64,000 nucleotides of DNA from Blastococcus sp. TBT05-19. Its GTDB lineage: Bacteria; Actinomycetota; Actinomycetes; Mycobacteriales; Geodermatophilaceae. Below the pieces are notes generated by a model. The model ran no database searches and had not been told where the DNA came from. It worked only from the letters and a program-made list of their open reading frames with translations. The stretch lies in assembly GCF_003319095.1 (NCBI RefSeq), contig NZ_QOHI01000001.1:744001-808000 (forward strand), in the 5' to 3' direction. Each line of letters opens with the position of its first letter. The stretch's first letter is position 1. The position numbers and the translations under genes were made by a program. Below, in pieces: positions 48,242 through 56,802 of the stretch.

Positions 48242-48285
48242 ATCCGGTGGCCGCCGACCGGGCGGGCCACCTAACGTGTCGCTCC

Positions 48286-49284
48286 GTGCCCGCGCTGCCC
48301 GCCGTCTTCGACGGCTTCACCGCCCGCCCGCTGTCCGCCGACGACGCCGCCGCGGTGGCCGAGCTGATCGTGACCGCCGAGCCCGGCGACGACACCGGGG
48401 AGTACCCGGACCCCGACGACGTCGCCGACGAGTGGGCGGGGTGGAAGGTCGACCTCGGCCGCGACGCGGTCGCGGTGGAGGCGGCCGACGGCGCACTGGT
48501 CGGCTACGCCTCCGTGTCCGCGTTGGCGAACATCCGTGACTCCTTCCGCGTCTCGCTCGACGGCCGGGTGCACCCGGCGCACCGCGGCCGGGGGATCGGC
48601 CGGGCGCTGCTGGACTGGCAGCTGGCCCGGGGCGCCGAGGTGCACGCCGAACGCCATCCGGAGGCGCGGGCCACGCTCGTCGTGGGGGTCCTCGGCACCC
48701 AGCCGGACCTGGAGCGGCTGGTCGCGGCCCGGAATCTGACGGCGGAGCGCTGGTACCGGTCGATGGAGCGACCGCTCACGGACCTGCCGGAGGAGCAGCA
48801 GGCCTCGGGCGCGGAGCTGGTGCCCTTCACGTGGGACCGCGACGAGGAGGTGCGGCGCACCCACAACGCCGCCTTCACCCAGCACCACGGGTCCAGCGAA
48901 CGGGACCAGGAGTCCTGGCAGTCGCTGTTCACCGGTCAGCGGTCCTTCCGTCCCGACCTCTCCGTGCTGGCGGTGGCCGACGGCGAGGTCCAGGGCTACG
49001 TGCTGGCCTACGTCTACGAGTCCGACGCCCGGGCGAAGGGCTACCGGGAGACGGTCCTCGGCCAGATCGGGGTGCTGCCCGGCGCCCGGGGGCGCGGGAT
49101 CGCCTCGGCGATGATCGTCCGCGCCCTCCGGTCGGCCGCCGACGCCGGCTGCGCTCGGGCCGCCCTCGACGTCGACAGCGACAACGTCACCGGCGCGCTC
49201 CGGCTCTACGAGGGCCTGGGGTTCGAGACCGTCCGCACCCGGGTCTCGTGGTCGACCTCGCTGCCGCCGGTCGCGGCTGACTAG
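48286..49284 (+). CDS. Double-domain GNAT N-acetyltransferase
   Basis: A 332-aa protein with two GNAT folds. The first has VHPAHRGRGIGRALLDW and the second has IGVLPGARGRGIASAMIVRAL with NVTGALRLYEGLGFE, both acetyl-CoA binding loops. This resembles the MshD-type tandem layout, but the substrate is unknown. The GTG at 48286 is chosen because TAACGT ends 9 bases upstream (leaderless); an earlier start would overlap that promoter. Confidence 0.88.
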   Translation: MPALPAVFDGFTARPLSADDAAAVAELIVTAEPGDDTGEYPDPDDVADEWAGWKVDLGRDAVAVEAADGALVGYASVSALANIRDSFRVSLDGRVHPAHRGRGIGRALLDWQLARGAEVHAERHPEARATLVVGVLGTQPDLERLVAARNLTAERWYRSMERPLTDLPEEQQASGAELVPFTWDRDEEVRRTHNAAFTQHHGSSERDQESWQSLFTGQRSFRPDLSVLAVADGEVQGYVLAYVYESDARAKGYRETVLGQIGVLPGARGRGIASAMIVRALRSAADAGCARAALDVDSDNVTGALRLYEGLGFETVRTRVSWSTSLPPVAAD

Positions 49285-49294
49285 GGTGCGGCTC

Positions 49295-50173
49295 ATGGTC
49301 AGCGTCGATCAGCCCGTGCCCGCGTTCGATCCCGCCCTCGTCGGCCGCGCCCACCGCGCGATCGACCCGCTGCACTCGCAGCTGTACTTCGCCCCCGAGC
49401 AGGACGAGCACCTCGCCGCCCTCGGGCTCAAGCCGGGCCGGATGGTCTACTTCGCCGGCCGGGCCGCCGCCATGGGCGCCGTCGGCGCAGGGGTCGTGAC
49501 GGCGACCTTCTACAACTTCTCGCCGTCGCTGGTGGCGCACATGGTCCCGCGGTGCTGGACCCTCGCCTCACCGGAGCAGGTGCTGGCCGCCCGGCTGGAC
49601 GCCGCCCGCGCGTCGCTCACCCGCCTGCTGGGGGAGGACGTCGCCGCGTCGCCGGAGGTCGCCGAGCTGGGCGAGCTGCTCCGCAAGGCCTGCGCCGGGC
49701 TGAGCGCCGAGGGGCGGGCGCTGTTCGCCGGGCACGCCGACCAGCCGTGGCCCGAGGAGCCGCTGCTGGTGCTGTGGCACGGCGCCACGCTGCTGCGGGA
49801 GCACCGCGGGGACGGGCACGTCGCGGTCCTCGTGCACGCGGGCCTCACCGGCCTGGAGGCCCTGATCACCCACTCGGCCACCGGCCGCGGTTTCACCGTG
49901 CAGGCCGCCAAGGCGATCCGCGGCTGGAAGGACGAGCAGTGGGCGGCCGCGTCCGCCGCGCTCGCCGACCGCGGCCTGCTCGACGACGCCGGGCTGACCG
50001 CCGAGGGCGAGGAGCTGCGGCAGCGCATCGAGGTGCAGACCGACGCCCTGGCCGCCGACCCCTGGCTGCAGCTGGGCGCGGAGAAGACCGCTCGGGTCGT
50101 CGAGCTCGGCAAGGGGCTGTCCCGCCAGATCACCGCCAACGGCGCGTTCGGGCAGGGCATCTTCGGTCGCTGA
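49295..50173 (+). CDS. SCO6745-like protein
   Basis: A 292-aa protein matching the actinobacterial SCO6745 family: AHRAIDPLHSQLYFAPE, GRMVYFAGRAAAMGAVGAGVVTATFYNFSPSLV, and a helical C-terminal part with ALITHSATGRGFTVQAAKAIRGWKDEQWAAA and a likely winged helix. Function unknown. The ATG at 49295 is supported by TAGGGT ending 8 bases upstream, giving a leaderless message. Confidence 0.8.
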   Translation: MVSVDQPVPAFDPALVGRAHRAIDPLHSQLYFAPEQDEHLAALGLKPGRMVYFAGRAAAMGAVGAGVVTATFYNFSPSLVAHMVPRCWTLASPEQVLAARLDAARASLTRLLGEDVAASPEVAELGELLRKACAGLSAEGRALFAGHADQPWPEEPLLVLWHGATLLREHRGDGHVAVLVHAGLTGLEALITHSATGRGFTVQAAKAIRGWKDEQWAAASAALADRGLLDDAGLTAEGEELRQRIEVQTDALAADPWLQLGAEKTARVVELGKGLSRQITANGAFGQGIFGR

Positions 50174-50243
50174 GCCGACGGCTCGCCGGGTGGTCCGGCG
50201 CGTGCCAAGGTTCGAGGTCAGATCCTCAGCACCGGGAGACGCC

Positions 50244-51863
50244 ATGACCGCGACGGAGCGGGCACCAGGCCAGGGCAAGCGGACCGACGTCGACGCGGCC
50301 TTCCGGGGCAGCGCGACCTACCGCAGCCTGGGCGAGCAGGAGCTGAGCCCGGCCGAGGAGCGGTTCGAGAAGGGTCGCCGCACCATCGGCCTGTTCCTCG
50401 CGCCGGCGGTGACGATCATCTTCGCGCTGCTGCCGATCGACCTCCCGCGCGACCAGCACCTGCTGGCCGCCATCCTGCTCGGCGTCATCGTCCTGTGGAT
50501 CACCGAGCCGGTGCCCATCCCGATCGGCGGGCTCATCGGCATCGGGGCGATCGTCGTCCTGGGCGTGGTGCCCGCCGACGACGCGCTGGCGCCGTTCGGC
50601 TCCACCACGGTCTTCACCTTCATCGGGGCGTTCATCCTCGCCTCGGCGATGCTCAAGCACGGGCTCGCCCGGCGGTTCGCCATGTTCGTGCTCTCGCTGA
50701 AGTGGGTCGGCACCTCGACGTACCGGGTGGTGATCGCCTTCGGGGCGATCACCGCGCTGCTGTCGGCGTTCGTCTCCAACACCGCCACCGTCGCGATGCT
50801 GCTCCCCACCGCGCTCGGCATCATCTCGGTGATCGCCAAGCTCCTGCAGGACAAGGAGCTGGTGAAGCCCGACTTCGACCCGCTCCGGTTGCGGGTCGGC
50901 GTCGCGATCATGCTGATGCTCGCCTACGGCGCCAGCGTCGGCGGGCTGCTGACGCCGGTCGGCACGCCGCCCAACCTGATCGGCCGCGGGCTGATCGAGG
51001 AGGCGACGGGGGAGCGGATCGGCTTCCTCGACTGGATGATCATGGCCGCGCCGATCTGCGCGCTGATGTTCGTCGCGCTGGCCGCCGTCCTGCTGCTGCT
51101 CAACAAGCCCGAGATCCGCCGGATCGAGGGCGTCAGCGAGTACGTGGACAAGGAGCGCGCGGAGCTGGGGAAGTTCTCCCGCGCCGAGAAGAACACCCTG
51201 ATCGCCTTCGCGATCACGGTCGCCTGCTGGATCTTCCCCGGCATCATCGCGCTGACCGCCGGTACCGAGTCCGACCTCTACGCGACCATCAGCGACCGGA
51301 TGGACGAGGGCATCATCGCCGTCCTCGGCGCCTCGCTGCTGTTCCTGCTGCCGACGGACTGGAAGAACCGCGAGTTCACGCTGCGCTGGAGCGACGCCGC
51401 CACCATCGACTGGGGCACGATCCTGCTGTTCGGCACCGGCATCATCTTCGGCTCGCTGCTGGCCAGCACCGGCCTGGCCGAGACGATCGGCACCGCCTCG
51501 GCGGACTCGCTCGGCCTGACCAGCACCTTCGCGATCACGATCTTCGCGGTGATCCTGGCGATCATCATCAGTGAGACGACGTCGAACACCGCCTCGGCGG
51601 CGGTCGTGGTGCCGATCATCATCCCGGTGGCGATGGCGGCGGGGATCAACCCGTTCGTGCCGGCGCTGGCGGCCACGTTCGCGGCGTCGTTCGGGTTCAT
51701 GCTGCCGGTCTCCACGCCGCAGAACGCGATCGCCTACGGGTCCGGCGTCGTGCCGATCACGAAGATGATCCGCTCGGGCGCCTCGTTCGACGTCCTGGGC
51801 GCGCTGCTGATCGTGATCCTGCTCCCGGTGATGGTCGAGGTGGTCCTCGGCTCGGTGGGCTGA
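50244..51863 (+). CDS. SLC13/DASS family anion transporter
   Basis: A 539-aa Na+-coupled or proton-coupled dicarboxylate/sulfate type transporter with about eleven helices. Both SNT signatures are present: AFVSNTATVAMLLP in the first half and ISETTSNTASAAVVVPI in the second, each with nearby helical hairpins (TPVGTPPNLIGRG; LPVSTPQNAIAYGSG). The ATG follows GGGAGA. A ~45-residue charged cytoplasmic N-terminus precedes the first helix. Likely substrates are C4 dicarboxylates. Confidence 0.92.
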   Translation: MTATERAPGQGKRTDVDAAFRGSATYRSLGEQELSPAEERFEKGRRTIGLFLAPAVTIIFALLPIDLPRDQHLLAAILLGVIVLWITEPVPIPIGGLIGIGAIVVLGVVPADDALAPFGSTTVFTFIGAFILASAMLKHGLARRFAMFVLSLKWVGTSTYRVVIAFGAITALLSAFVSNTATVAMLLPTALGIISVIAKLLQDKELVKPDFDPLRLRVGVAIMLMLAYGASVGGLLTPVGTPPNLIGRGLIEEATGERIGFLDWMIMAAPICALMFVALAAVLLLLNKPEIRRIEGVSEYVDKERAELGKFSRAEKNTLIAFAITVACWIFPGIIALTAGTESDLYATISDRMDEGIIAVLGASLLFLLPTDWKNREFTLRWSDAATIDWGTILLFGTGIIFGSLLASTGLAETIGTASADSLGLTSTFAITIFAVILAIIISETTSNTASAAVVVPIIIPVAMAAGINPFVPALAATFAASFGFMLPVSTPQNAIAYGSGVVPITKMIRSGASFDVLGALLIVILLPVMVEVVLGSVG

Positions 51864-51905
51864 CGGCGATCCCGTGCGCGCCCGGGGAGGGACCGCCGCG
51901 CTGGC

Positions 51906-52142
51906 CTGCTCTCGGACTGCTACGACACCGGCCAGCCGGGCACGCCGCCACCCGCCCAGGACGTACCCGTCCTGCTCCAGCCGCCGGGCTCGGCGGCGCC
52001 GGTGCCGCTGGCCGAGGTCGACGCCGACGCGGAGGGGCGGATCGACGTCAGCGTGCCGATCCCGGCAGACACCGCCGCGGGGTCGGCTCGCATTCAGATC
52101 TGGGGGTCGTCTGCGGACCTCGAGGTGACCCCGCCCGGGTGA
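51906..52142 (+). pseudogene. 5'-truncated coding remnant of an exported small protein
   Basis: A frame of about 79 codons, open from the SLC13 stop to TGA at 52140-52142, has strong C/G third positions and protein-like text (LLSDCYDTGQPGTPP, then EVDADAEGRIDVSVPIPADTA, ending LEVTPPG). It has no ATG, GTG or TTG start. The Cys near the beginning and the beta-rich composition suggest the mature part of a small lipoprotein whose signal sequence is lost. A CTG start at 51906 is the only alternative. The rest of the ~500-bp gap (52143-52366) shows no gene. Confidence 0.45.
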
Positions 52143-52366
52143 CCCCGCCCACGGTCACCCGTTCGGGCCGACGTGCTCGACACCGCGTGGGAACATGGAC
52201 GACGGCCCGCGGACGAGACCGGACCCGGATCAGGAGGGAGTCAGCGCGTGCGCAGCGAACCTCCGAGTACCGACCCCGAGGTCCTCCCGCTCTAGCCGGC
52301 TCCCCGAGCGTGGCGCGCGAAGACCTCACGGTGCCCTTCGTCGTCCCTCGCTCCCGGGAGTCCGTC

Positions 52367-53503
52367 ATGACCGAGCGCCGCCTCGCCCCGCTCTCCGCGC
52401 TGTCCACCCTCACCCGCCGCCCGCGGGCGGACCTGGTGCCCTCCGCGCCCCCGGCGCCGTTGCCGGGCGAGCCCGCTCCGCGGCCGCACATGGTCGACAA
52501 CGCCGTCTACTCCGACGGCCGTCGCGTCGCCACGCCGGACTCCGCCGAGGAGAGCCGCGAGGAACTGGGTCTGGGGGAGGACCGGCTGGCGTGGCTGGGG
52601 CTCTACCGGCCGGACGCCGGGGAGCTGGGCTCGCTGGCCGAGCTGTTCGACCTGCCCGAGCTGGCGGTCGAGGACGCGATCAAGGCCCACCAGCGGCCGA
52701 AGTTCGAGCGGTACGGGTCGACGCTGTTCGTCGTCCTCAAGGCGGCCCGGTACCTGGACGCGGCCGAGGAGGTCGAGTTCGGGGAGCTGCACCTGTTCCT
52801 CGGCCGTGACTTCGCCATCACCGTCCGGCACAGCGAGTCGCCCGACCTCTCGCGCGTGCGCCGGCGGCTGGAGAGCGAGCCCGCGCTGCTGGCCAAGGGC
52901 AGCGAGGCGGTGCTCTACGCGACGCTGGACGCCGTCGTCGACGGGTACCGGCCGGTCGTCGACGGGCTGGCGAACGACATCGACGAGATCGAGACGCAGG
53001 TCTTCGGGGGCGACCCCGGGGTGTCCCGGCGCATCTACGAGCTGTCGCAGGAGGTCCTGGAGTTCCAGCGCGCCGCGCAGCCGCTGAGCGGGATCCTCGT
53101 CGCCATCACCGCCGGCTTCGACAAGTACGGCGTGGACGAGGAGCTGCGCAGCTACCTGCGCGACGTCGCCGACCACGTCGCCCAGGTGACCGAGCGGGTC
53201 GAGGGCTTCCGGCTGCAGCTGCGCGACATCCTCACCGTGAACGCGACCCTGGTGGCGCAGCGGCAGAACGAGGAGATCCGCGAGCTGACCGAGACGAGCA
53301 TCGCCCAGGGCGAGGAGGTCAAGAAGATCTCCGCGTGGGCGGCCATCCTCTTCGCGCCGAGTCTCGTCGGCGGTGTGTACGGCATGAACTTCGACGAGAT
53401 GCCGGAGCTGCACTGGGCCTGGGGCTACCCGTTCGCGCTGCTGCTCATGGTCGGGGTGAGCCTGACGCTCTACCTGGTCTTCAAGCGCCGCGACTGGATC
53501 TGA
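52367..53503 (+). CDS. corA: CorA family magnesium/cobalt transporter
   Basis: A 378-aa CorA-type channel. It has a cytoplasmic N-terminal alpha/beta domain, long helices with VLEFQRAAQPLSGILVAI, then two C-terminal membrane helices joined by the signature YGMNFDEMPE loop. The end (LVFKRRDWI) is basic, as usual. The ATG follows CGGGAG. A ~60-residue disordered N-terminal extension is rich in Pro and Arg. With the MgtE-N/CBS gene at 3-4 kb it may serve Mg2+ homeostasis. Confidence 0.93.
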   Translation: MTERRLAPLSALSTLTRRPRADLVPSAPPAPLPGEPAPRPHMVDNAVYSDGRRVATPDSAEESREELGLGEDRLAWLGLYRPDAGELGSLAELFDLPELAVEDAIKAHQRPKFERYGSTLFVVLKAARYLDAAEEVEFGELHLFLGRDFAITVRHSESPDLSRVRRRLESEPALLAKGSEAVLYATLDAVVDGYRPVVDGLANDIDEIETQVFGGDPGVSRRIYELSQEVLEFQRAAQPLSGILVAITAGFDKYGVDEELRSYLRDVADHVAQVTERVEGFRLQLRDILTVNATLVAQRQNEEIRELTETSIAQGEEVKKISAWAAILFAPSLVGGVYGMNFDEMPELHWAWGYPFALLLMVGVSLTLYLVFKRRDWI

Positions 53504-53551
53504 GCCGGCGGCAGCCGAGGCCGGACGCCGAGATCCGTGCGCTGCGCGGTT

Positions 53552-53574
53552 CTGTCGCCGGGGTCAGGTAGACA
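53552..53574 (+). promoter_or_regulatory. recCBD promoter, possible PafBC-type damage-inducible form
   Basis: CTGTCGCCG, eight bases, then TAGACA lies just before the recC GTG, which is 7 bases after the hexamer. The layout resembles the LexA-independent damage promoter of mycobacteria (TTGTCRGTG-N8-TAKNNT), matching six of nine upstream positions. Confidence 0.35.
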
Positions 53575-53580
53575 GACCGG

Positions 53581-56500
53581 GTGCTGCACGTCCACCGAGC
53601 CGAACGGACCGCGCGCCTGGCCGACGGCCTGGCGGCCGTGCTGGCGCGTCCGCTGGCCGATCCGTTCGCTTCCGAGGTCGTCGCGGTGCCGGCCAAGGGC
53701 GTGGAGCGGTGGCTCGCCCAGCGCCTCTCGACCGCGCTCGGCGCGGGCGCGGCCGGTGACGGGATCTGCTCCGGGGTCGAGTTCCCGCCGGTCGGCCAGG
53801 TGGTCGGCGAGGCGCTCGCCGCGGCGCGCGGTTCGGGTGAGGCGGACGATCCCTGGACCGAGCCGGTGTGGCCGCTGCTCGAGGTCATCGACGCCTCGCT
53901 CGGCGAGCCGTGGTGCACCGTCCTGGCGCAGCACCTGGGGCACGGCGCCGACGACCACCGCCGCGGCCGGCGCTGGGCCGCCGCCGCCCGCCTCGCCGGG
54001 CTGTTCCGCTCCTACGGGGCGCACCGCCCGCACATGCTGCGGGACTGGGCCGCGGGCCGGGACACCGACGGGGACGCCCCCCTGCCGGCCGACCTGGCGT
54101 GGCAGGCGGAGCTGTGGCGCCGGTTGCGTGCGCGGCTCGGCGCGAGCCCGGCGGAGCGGCTGGAGGCCGACTGCGCCGCCCTGCGCGCGGACCCCGGGCT
54201 CTCCGAGCTGCCCGAGCGGATCAGCGTCTTCGGGCCCACCCGGTTGACCGCCGACGGGCTCGCGGTCCTCGATGCCCTGGCCGCGCACCGCGACGTCCAT
54301 CTCTGGCTGCCGCACCCGAGTCCGGTCCTCTGGCAGCGGCTGGAGGGGCGGTCCGTCGGCCGGCGCCGCGCCGACGACACCGCCACGCTGCCGCGCCATC
54401 CGCTGCTGCGCAGCCTGGCCCGCGACGTCCGCGAGCTGCAGGTACGCCTGCCCGCGCACCAGGGGGAGCACCACGCCGACGCCGAGCGTCCCGCTACGCT
54501 GCTGGGCCGGCTGCAGGCCGACCTGCGCGACGACGTCGTCCCGGGTACCGCGGAGACCGACGACAGCCTGCAGGTGCACGCCTGCCACGGACCGGCCCGG
54601 CAGGTCGAGGTGCTGCGCGAGCTCCTGCTGCGCCTGTTCGAGGACGACCCGACGCTCGAGCCGCGCGACGTGCTGGTCATGTGCCCCGACGTCGAGACCT
54701 TCGCGCCGTTGGTCTCCGCCACCTTCGGGCTGGGGCCCGACCTGCCGCACCCCGGCGGAGCGCTGCGCGTCCGGCTGGCCGACCGGAGCCTGCGCCGGAC
54801 CAACCCGCTGCTCGACACCGTCGCCGCGCTGTTGGACCTCGCGCAGGGCCGGGTCACCGCCAGCCAGGTGCTCGACCTCGCGGCCACCCCCGGGGTGCGC
54901 CGCCGGTTCGCGTTCACCGATGACGAGCTGGAGCGGATCCGCGGGTGGGTCGCCCAGTCCGGGGTGCGGTGGGGCATCGACGCGGTCACCGGGCGGCCCT
55001 TCGGGCTGGAACACGTCGTGCAGAACACCTGGCAGGCCGGCCTGGACCGGGTGCTGCTGGGGGTGACGACGTCGGAGGACGAGCCGGTGTGGCTGGACCG
55101 CGCGCTGCCGCTCGACGACGTCGACAGCAGCGACATCGACCTCGCGGGGCGGCTGGCGGAGTTCCTCGACCGGCTGAGCGACGTGCTCACCGATCTCAGC
55201 GGGAAGCGCCCGGCCGGCTCCTGGGTGGAGACGCTGGCGGCCGCGCTGGAGTCGCTCACCGAGACCGATCCGGACGAGGCGTGGCAGCTGTCCCAGGCGC
55301 GGCGTGAGCTCGCCGCAGCCGGCGAGGGAGCCGTCGCGCCGGTCCAGCTGGCCGACGTGCGCGCCATGCTGGCCGACCGGCTCCGCGGGCGGCCGACCCG
55401 CGCCAACTTCCGCACCGGCAACCTCACCGTCTGCACCCTGGTGCCGATGCGCTCGGTGCCGCACCGCGTGGTCGTGCTGCTCGGGCTCGACGACGGCGTC
55501 TTCCCGCGGACCGCCGGGATGGATGGCGACGACGTGCTGGCCCGGGACCCCTGTGTGGGGGAACGCGACGTCCGCAGCGAGGACCGGCAGCTGCTGCTGG
55601 ACGCGCTCATGGCCGCGGGCGAGCGCGTGGTCGTCCTCTACACCGGGGCGGACCCGGTCAGCGGTGCGGCCCGCCCACCCGCGGTTCCCCTCGGGGAACT
55701 GCTCGACGTGCTGGAGGCGATGGCGCCCGGTGCCCGGTCCGCCGCGGTCAGCCGGCATCCGCTGCAGCCCTACGACGTCCGCTGCTTCACCGGCGCGCGC
55801 CCGACCAGCTTCGACCCGGTGGGCCTGGCGGGTGCGCGTCGGTCGGTGCGGCCGCGCAGCCCGGAGCGCGAGCGCCGGCCGCTGCCCCCGCGCACCGGTC
55901 CGGTGGCGCTCGACGACCTCGTCGCGTTCGTCGAGCACCCCGTCCGGGCCTACCTCCGGCAGCGGCTCAGGATCACGCTGCCCGGTGAGGACGACGAGGT
56001 GGACGACGCCCTCGCCGCGACCCTCGACCCGCTCCAGGAGTGGGCGGTGGGCGAGCGGCTGCTGGCCGCGGGCCTGCGGGGAGCCTCGCCCGAGGAGGCC
56101 CGGCGGGCCGAGTGGCTGCGCGGCACGCTGCCGCCGAGGGGTCTGGGCGAGCAGGTGCTGCAGCGGGTCGGTGGGCGGGTGGACGCCCTGGTCGCCGTGG
56201 GGCGGCCGCTCGTGGCAGCGACCCCGCGCACGGTCGACGTGCGCCTCGAGCTGGGCGGCCGCGAGCTCTCCGGCACCGTCAACGGCGTGCGCGACGGCGC
56301 GGTCGTGAGCGTCACCTACTCCAGCCTCTCGGCGAAGCACCGGGCGCGGGCCTGGGTGCTCGCCCTGGCGCTCGCGGCCACCGAGGGCACAGGCCGGGCG
56401 ATCACCGTGGGCCGGCTCGGCAACCGTGCGCGGACCTTGACCCTCACCGCCCCCGCGGACCCGACCGCGGCACTGGCCGACCTGCTGGACCTCTACGACC

Positions 56501-56802
56501 GCGGCATGTGCGAGCCGCTGCCGCTGGCTGTGAAGACCTCCTGGGCCTACGCCGGATCGCGGCTGGGCGGGAACTCCCCGGAGCAGGCGCTCGACGCCGC
56601 CCGCAAGGAGTGGAACCGCGAGGCCGGCGGCGAGCGCGAGGACCGCTCGCACCAGCACGTCTGGGGGAACCGGCCGGCGTTCGAGGGGCTGCTCGCCGCA
56701 CTCCCCGGCGACGGGGAGCAGTGGACCGGCGAGACCACCCGGTTCGGCGCCCTCGCCTGCCGGCTGTGGGCGCCGGTCCGGAACGCGGAGCAGCACTCGT
56801 GA
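53581..56802 (+). CDS. recC: Exodeoxyribonuclease V subunit gamma (RecC)
   Basis: A 1073-aa subunit of the RecBCD helicase-nuclease. The N-terminus (LADPFASEVVAVPAKGVERWLAQRLS) has a vestigial ATP-binding region, as in RecC. Further family text includes HACHGPARQVEVLRELLLRLFEDDPTLEPRDVLVMCPD and VVLLGLDDGVFPRTAGMDGDDVLARDPCVGERDVRSEDRQLLLDAL. It recognises Chi-like signals and splits DNA strands in relatives. GTG start without Shine-Dalgarno, preceded by a -10 hexamer. recB overlaps by 4 bp. Confidence 0.94.
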   Translation: MLHVHRAERTARLADGLAAVLARPLADPFASEVVAVPAKGVERWLAQRLSTALGAGAAGDGICSGVEFPPVGQVVGEALAAARGSGEADDPWTEPVWPLLEVIDASLGEPWCTVLAQHLGHGADDHRRGRRWAAAARLAGLFRSYGAHRPHMLRDWAAGRDTDGDAPLPADLAWQAELWRRLRARLGASPAERLEADCAALRADPGLSELPERISVFGPTRLTADGLAVLDALAAHRDVHLWLPHPSPVLWQRLEGRSVGRRRADDTATLPRHPLLRSLARDVRELQVRLPAHQGEHHADAERPATLLGRLQADLRDDVVPGTAETDDSLQVHACHGPARQVEVLRELLLRLFEDDPTLEPRDVLVMCPDVETFAPLVSATFGLGPDLPHPGGALRVRLADRSLRRTNPLLDTVAALLDLAQGRVTASQVLDLAATPGVRRRFAFTDDELERIRGWVAQSGVRWGIDAVTGRPFGLEHVVQNTWQAGLDRVLLGVTTSEDEPVWLDRALPLDDVDSSDIDLAGRLAEFLDRLSDVLTDLSGKRPAGSWVETLAAALESLTETDPDEAWQLSQARRELAAAGEGAVAPVQLADVRAMLADRLRGRPTRANFRTGNLTVCTLVPMRSVPHRVVVLLGLDDGVFPRTAGMDGDDVLARDPCVGERDVRSEDRQLLLDALMAAGERVVVLYTGADPVSGAARPPAVPLGELLDVLEAMAPGARSAAVSRHPLQPYDVRCFTGARPTSFDPVGLAGARRSVRPRSPERERRPLPPRTGPVALDDLVAFVEHPVRAYLRQRLRITLPGEDDEVDDALAATLDPLQEWAVGERLLAAGLRGASPEEARRAEWLRGTLPPRGLGEQVLQRVGGRVDALVAVGRPLVAATPRTVDVRLELGGRELSGTVNGVRDGAVVSVTYSSLSAKHRARAWVLALALAATEGTGRAITVGRLGNRARTLTLTAPADPTAALADLLDLYDRGMCEPLPLAVKTSWAYAGSRLGGNSPEQALDAARKEWNREAGGEREDRSHQHVWGNRPAFEGLLAALPGDGEQWTGETTRFGALACRLWAPVRNAEQHS

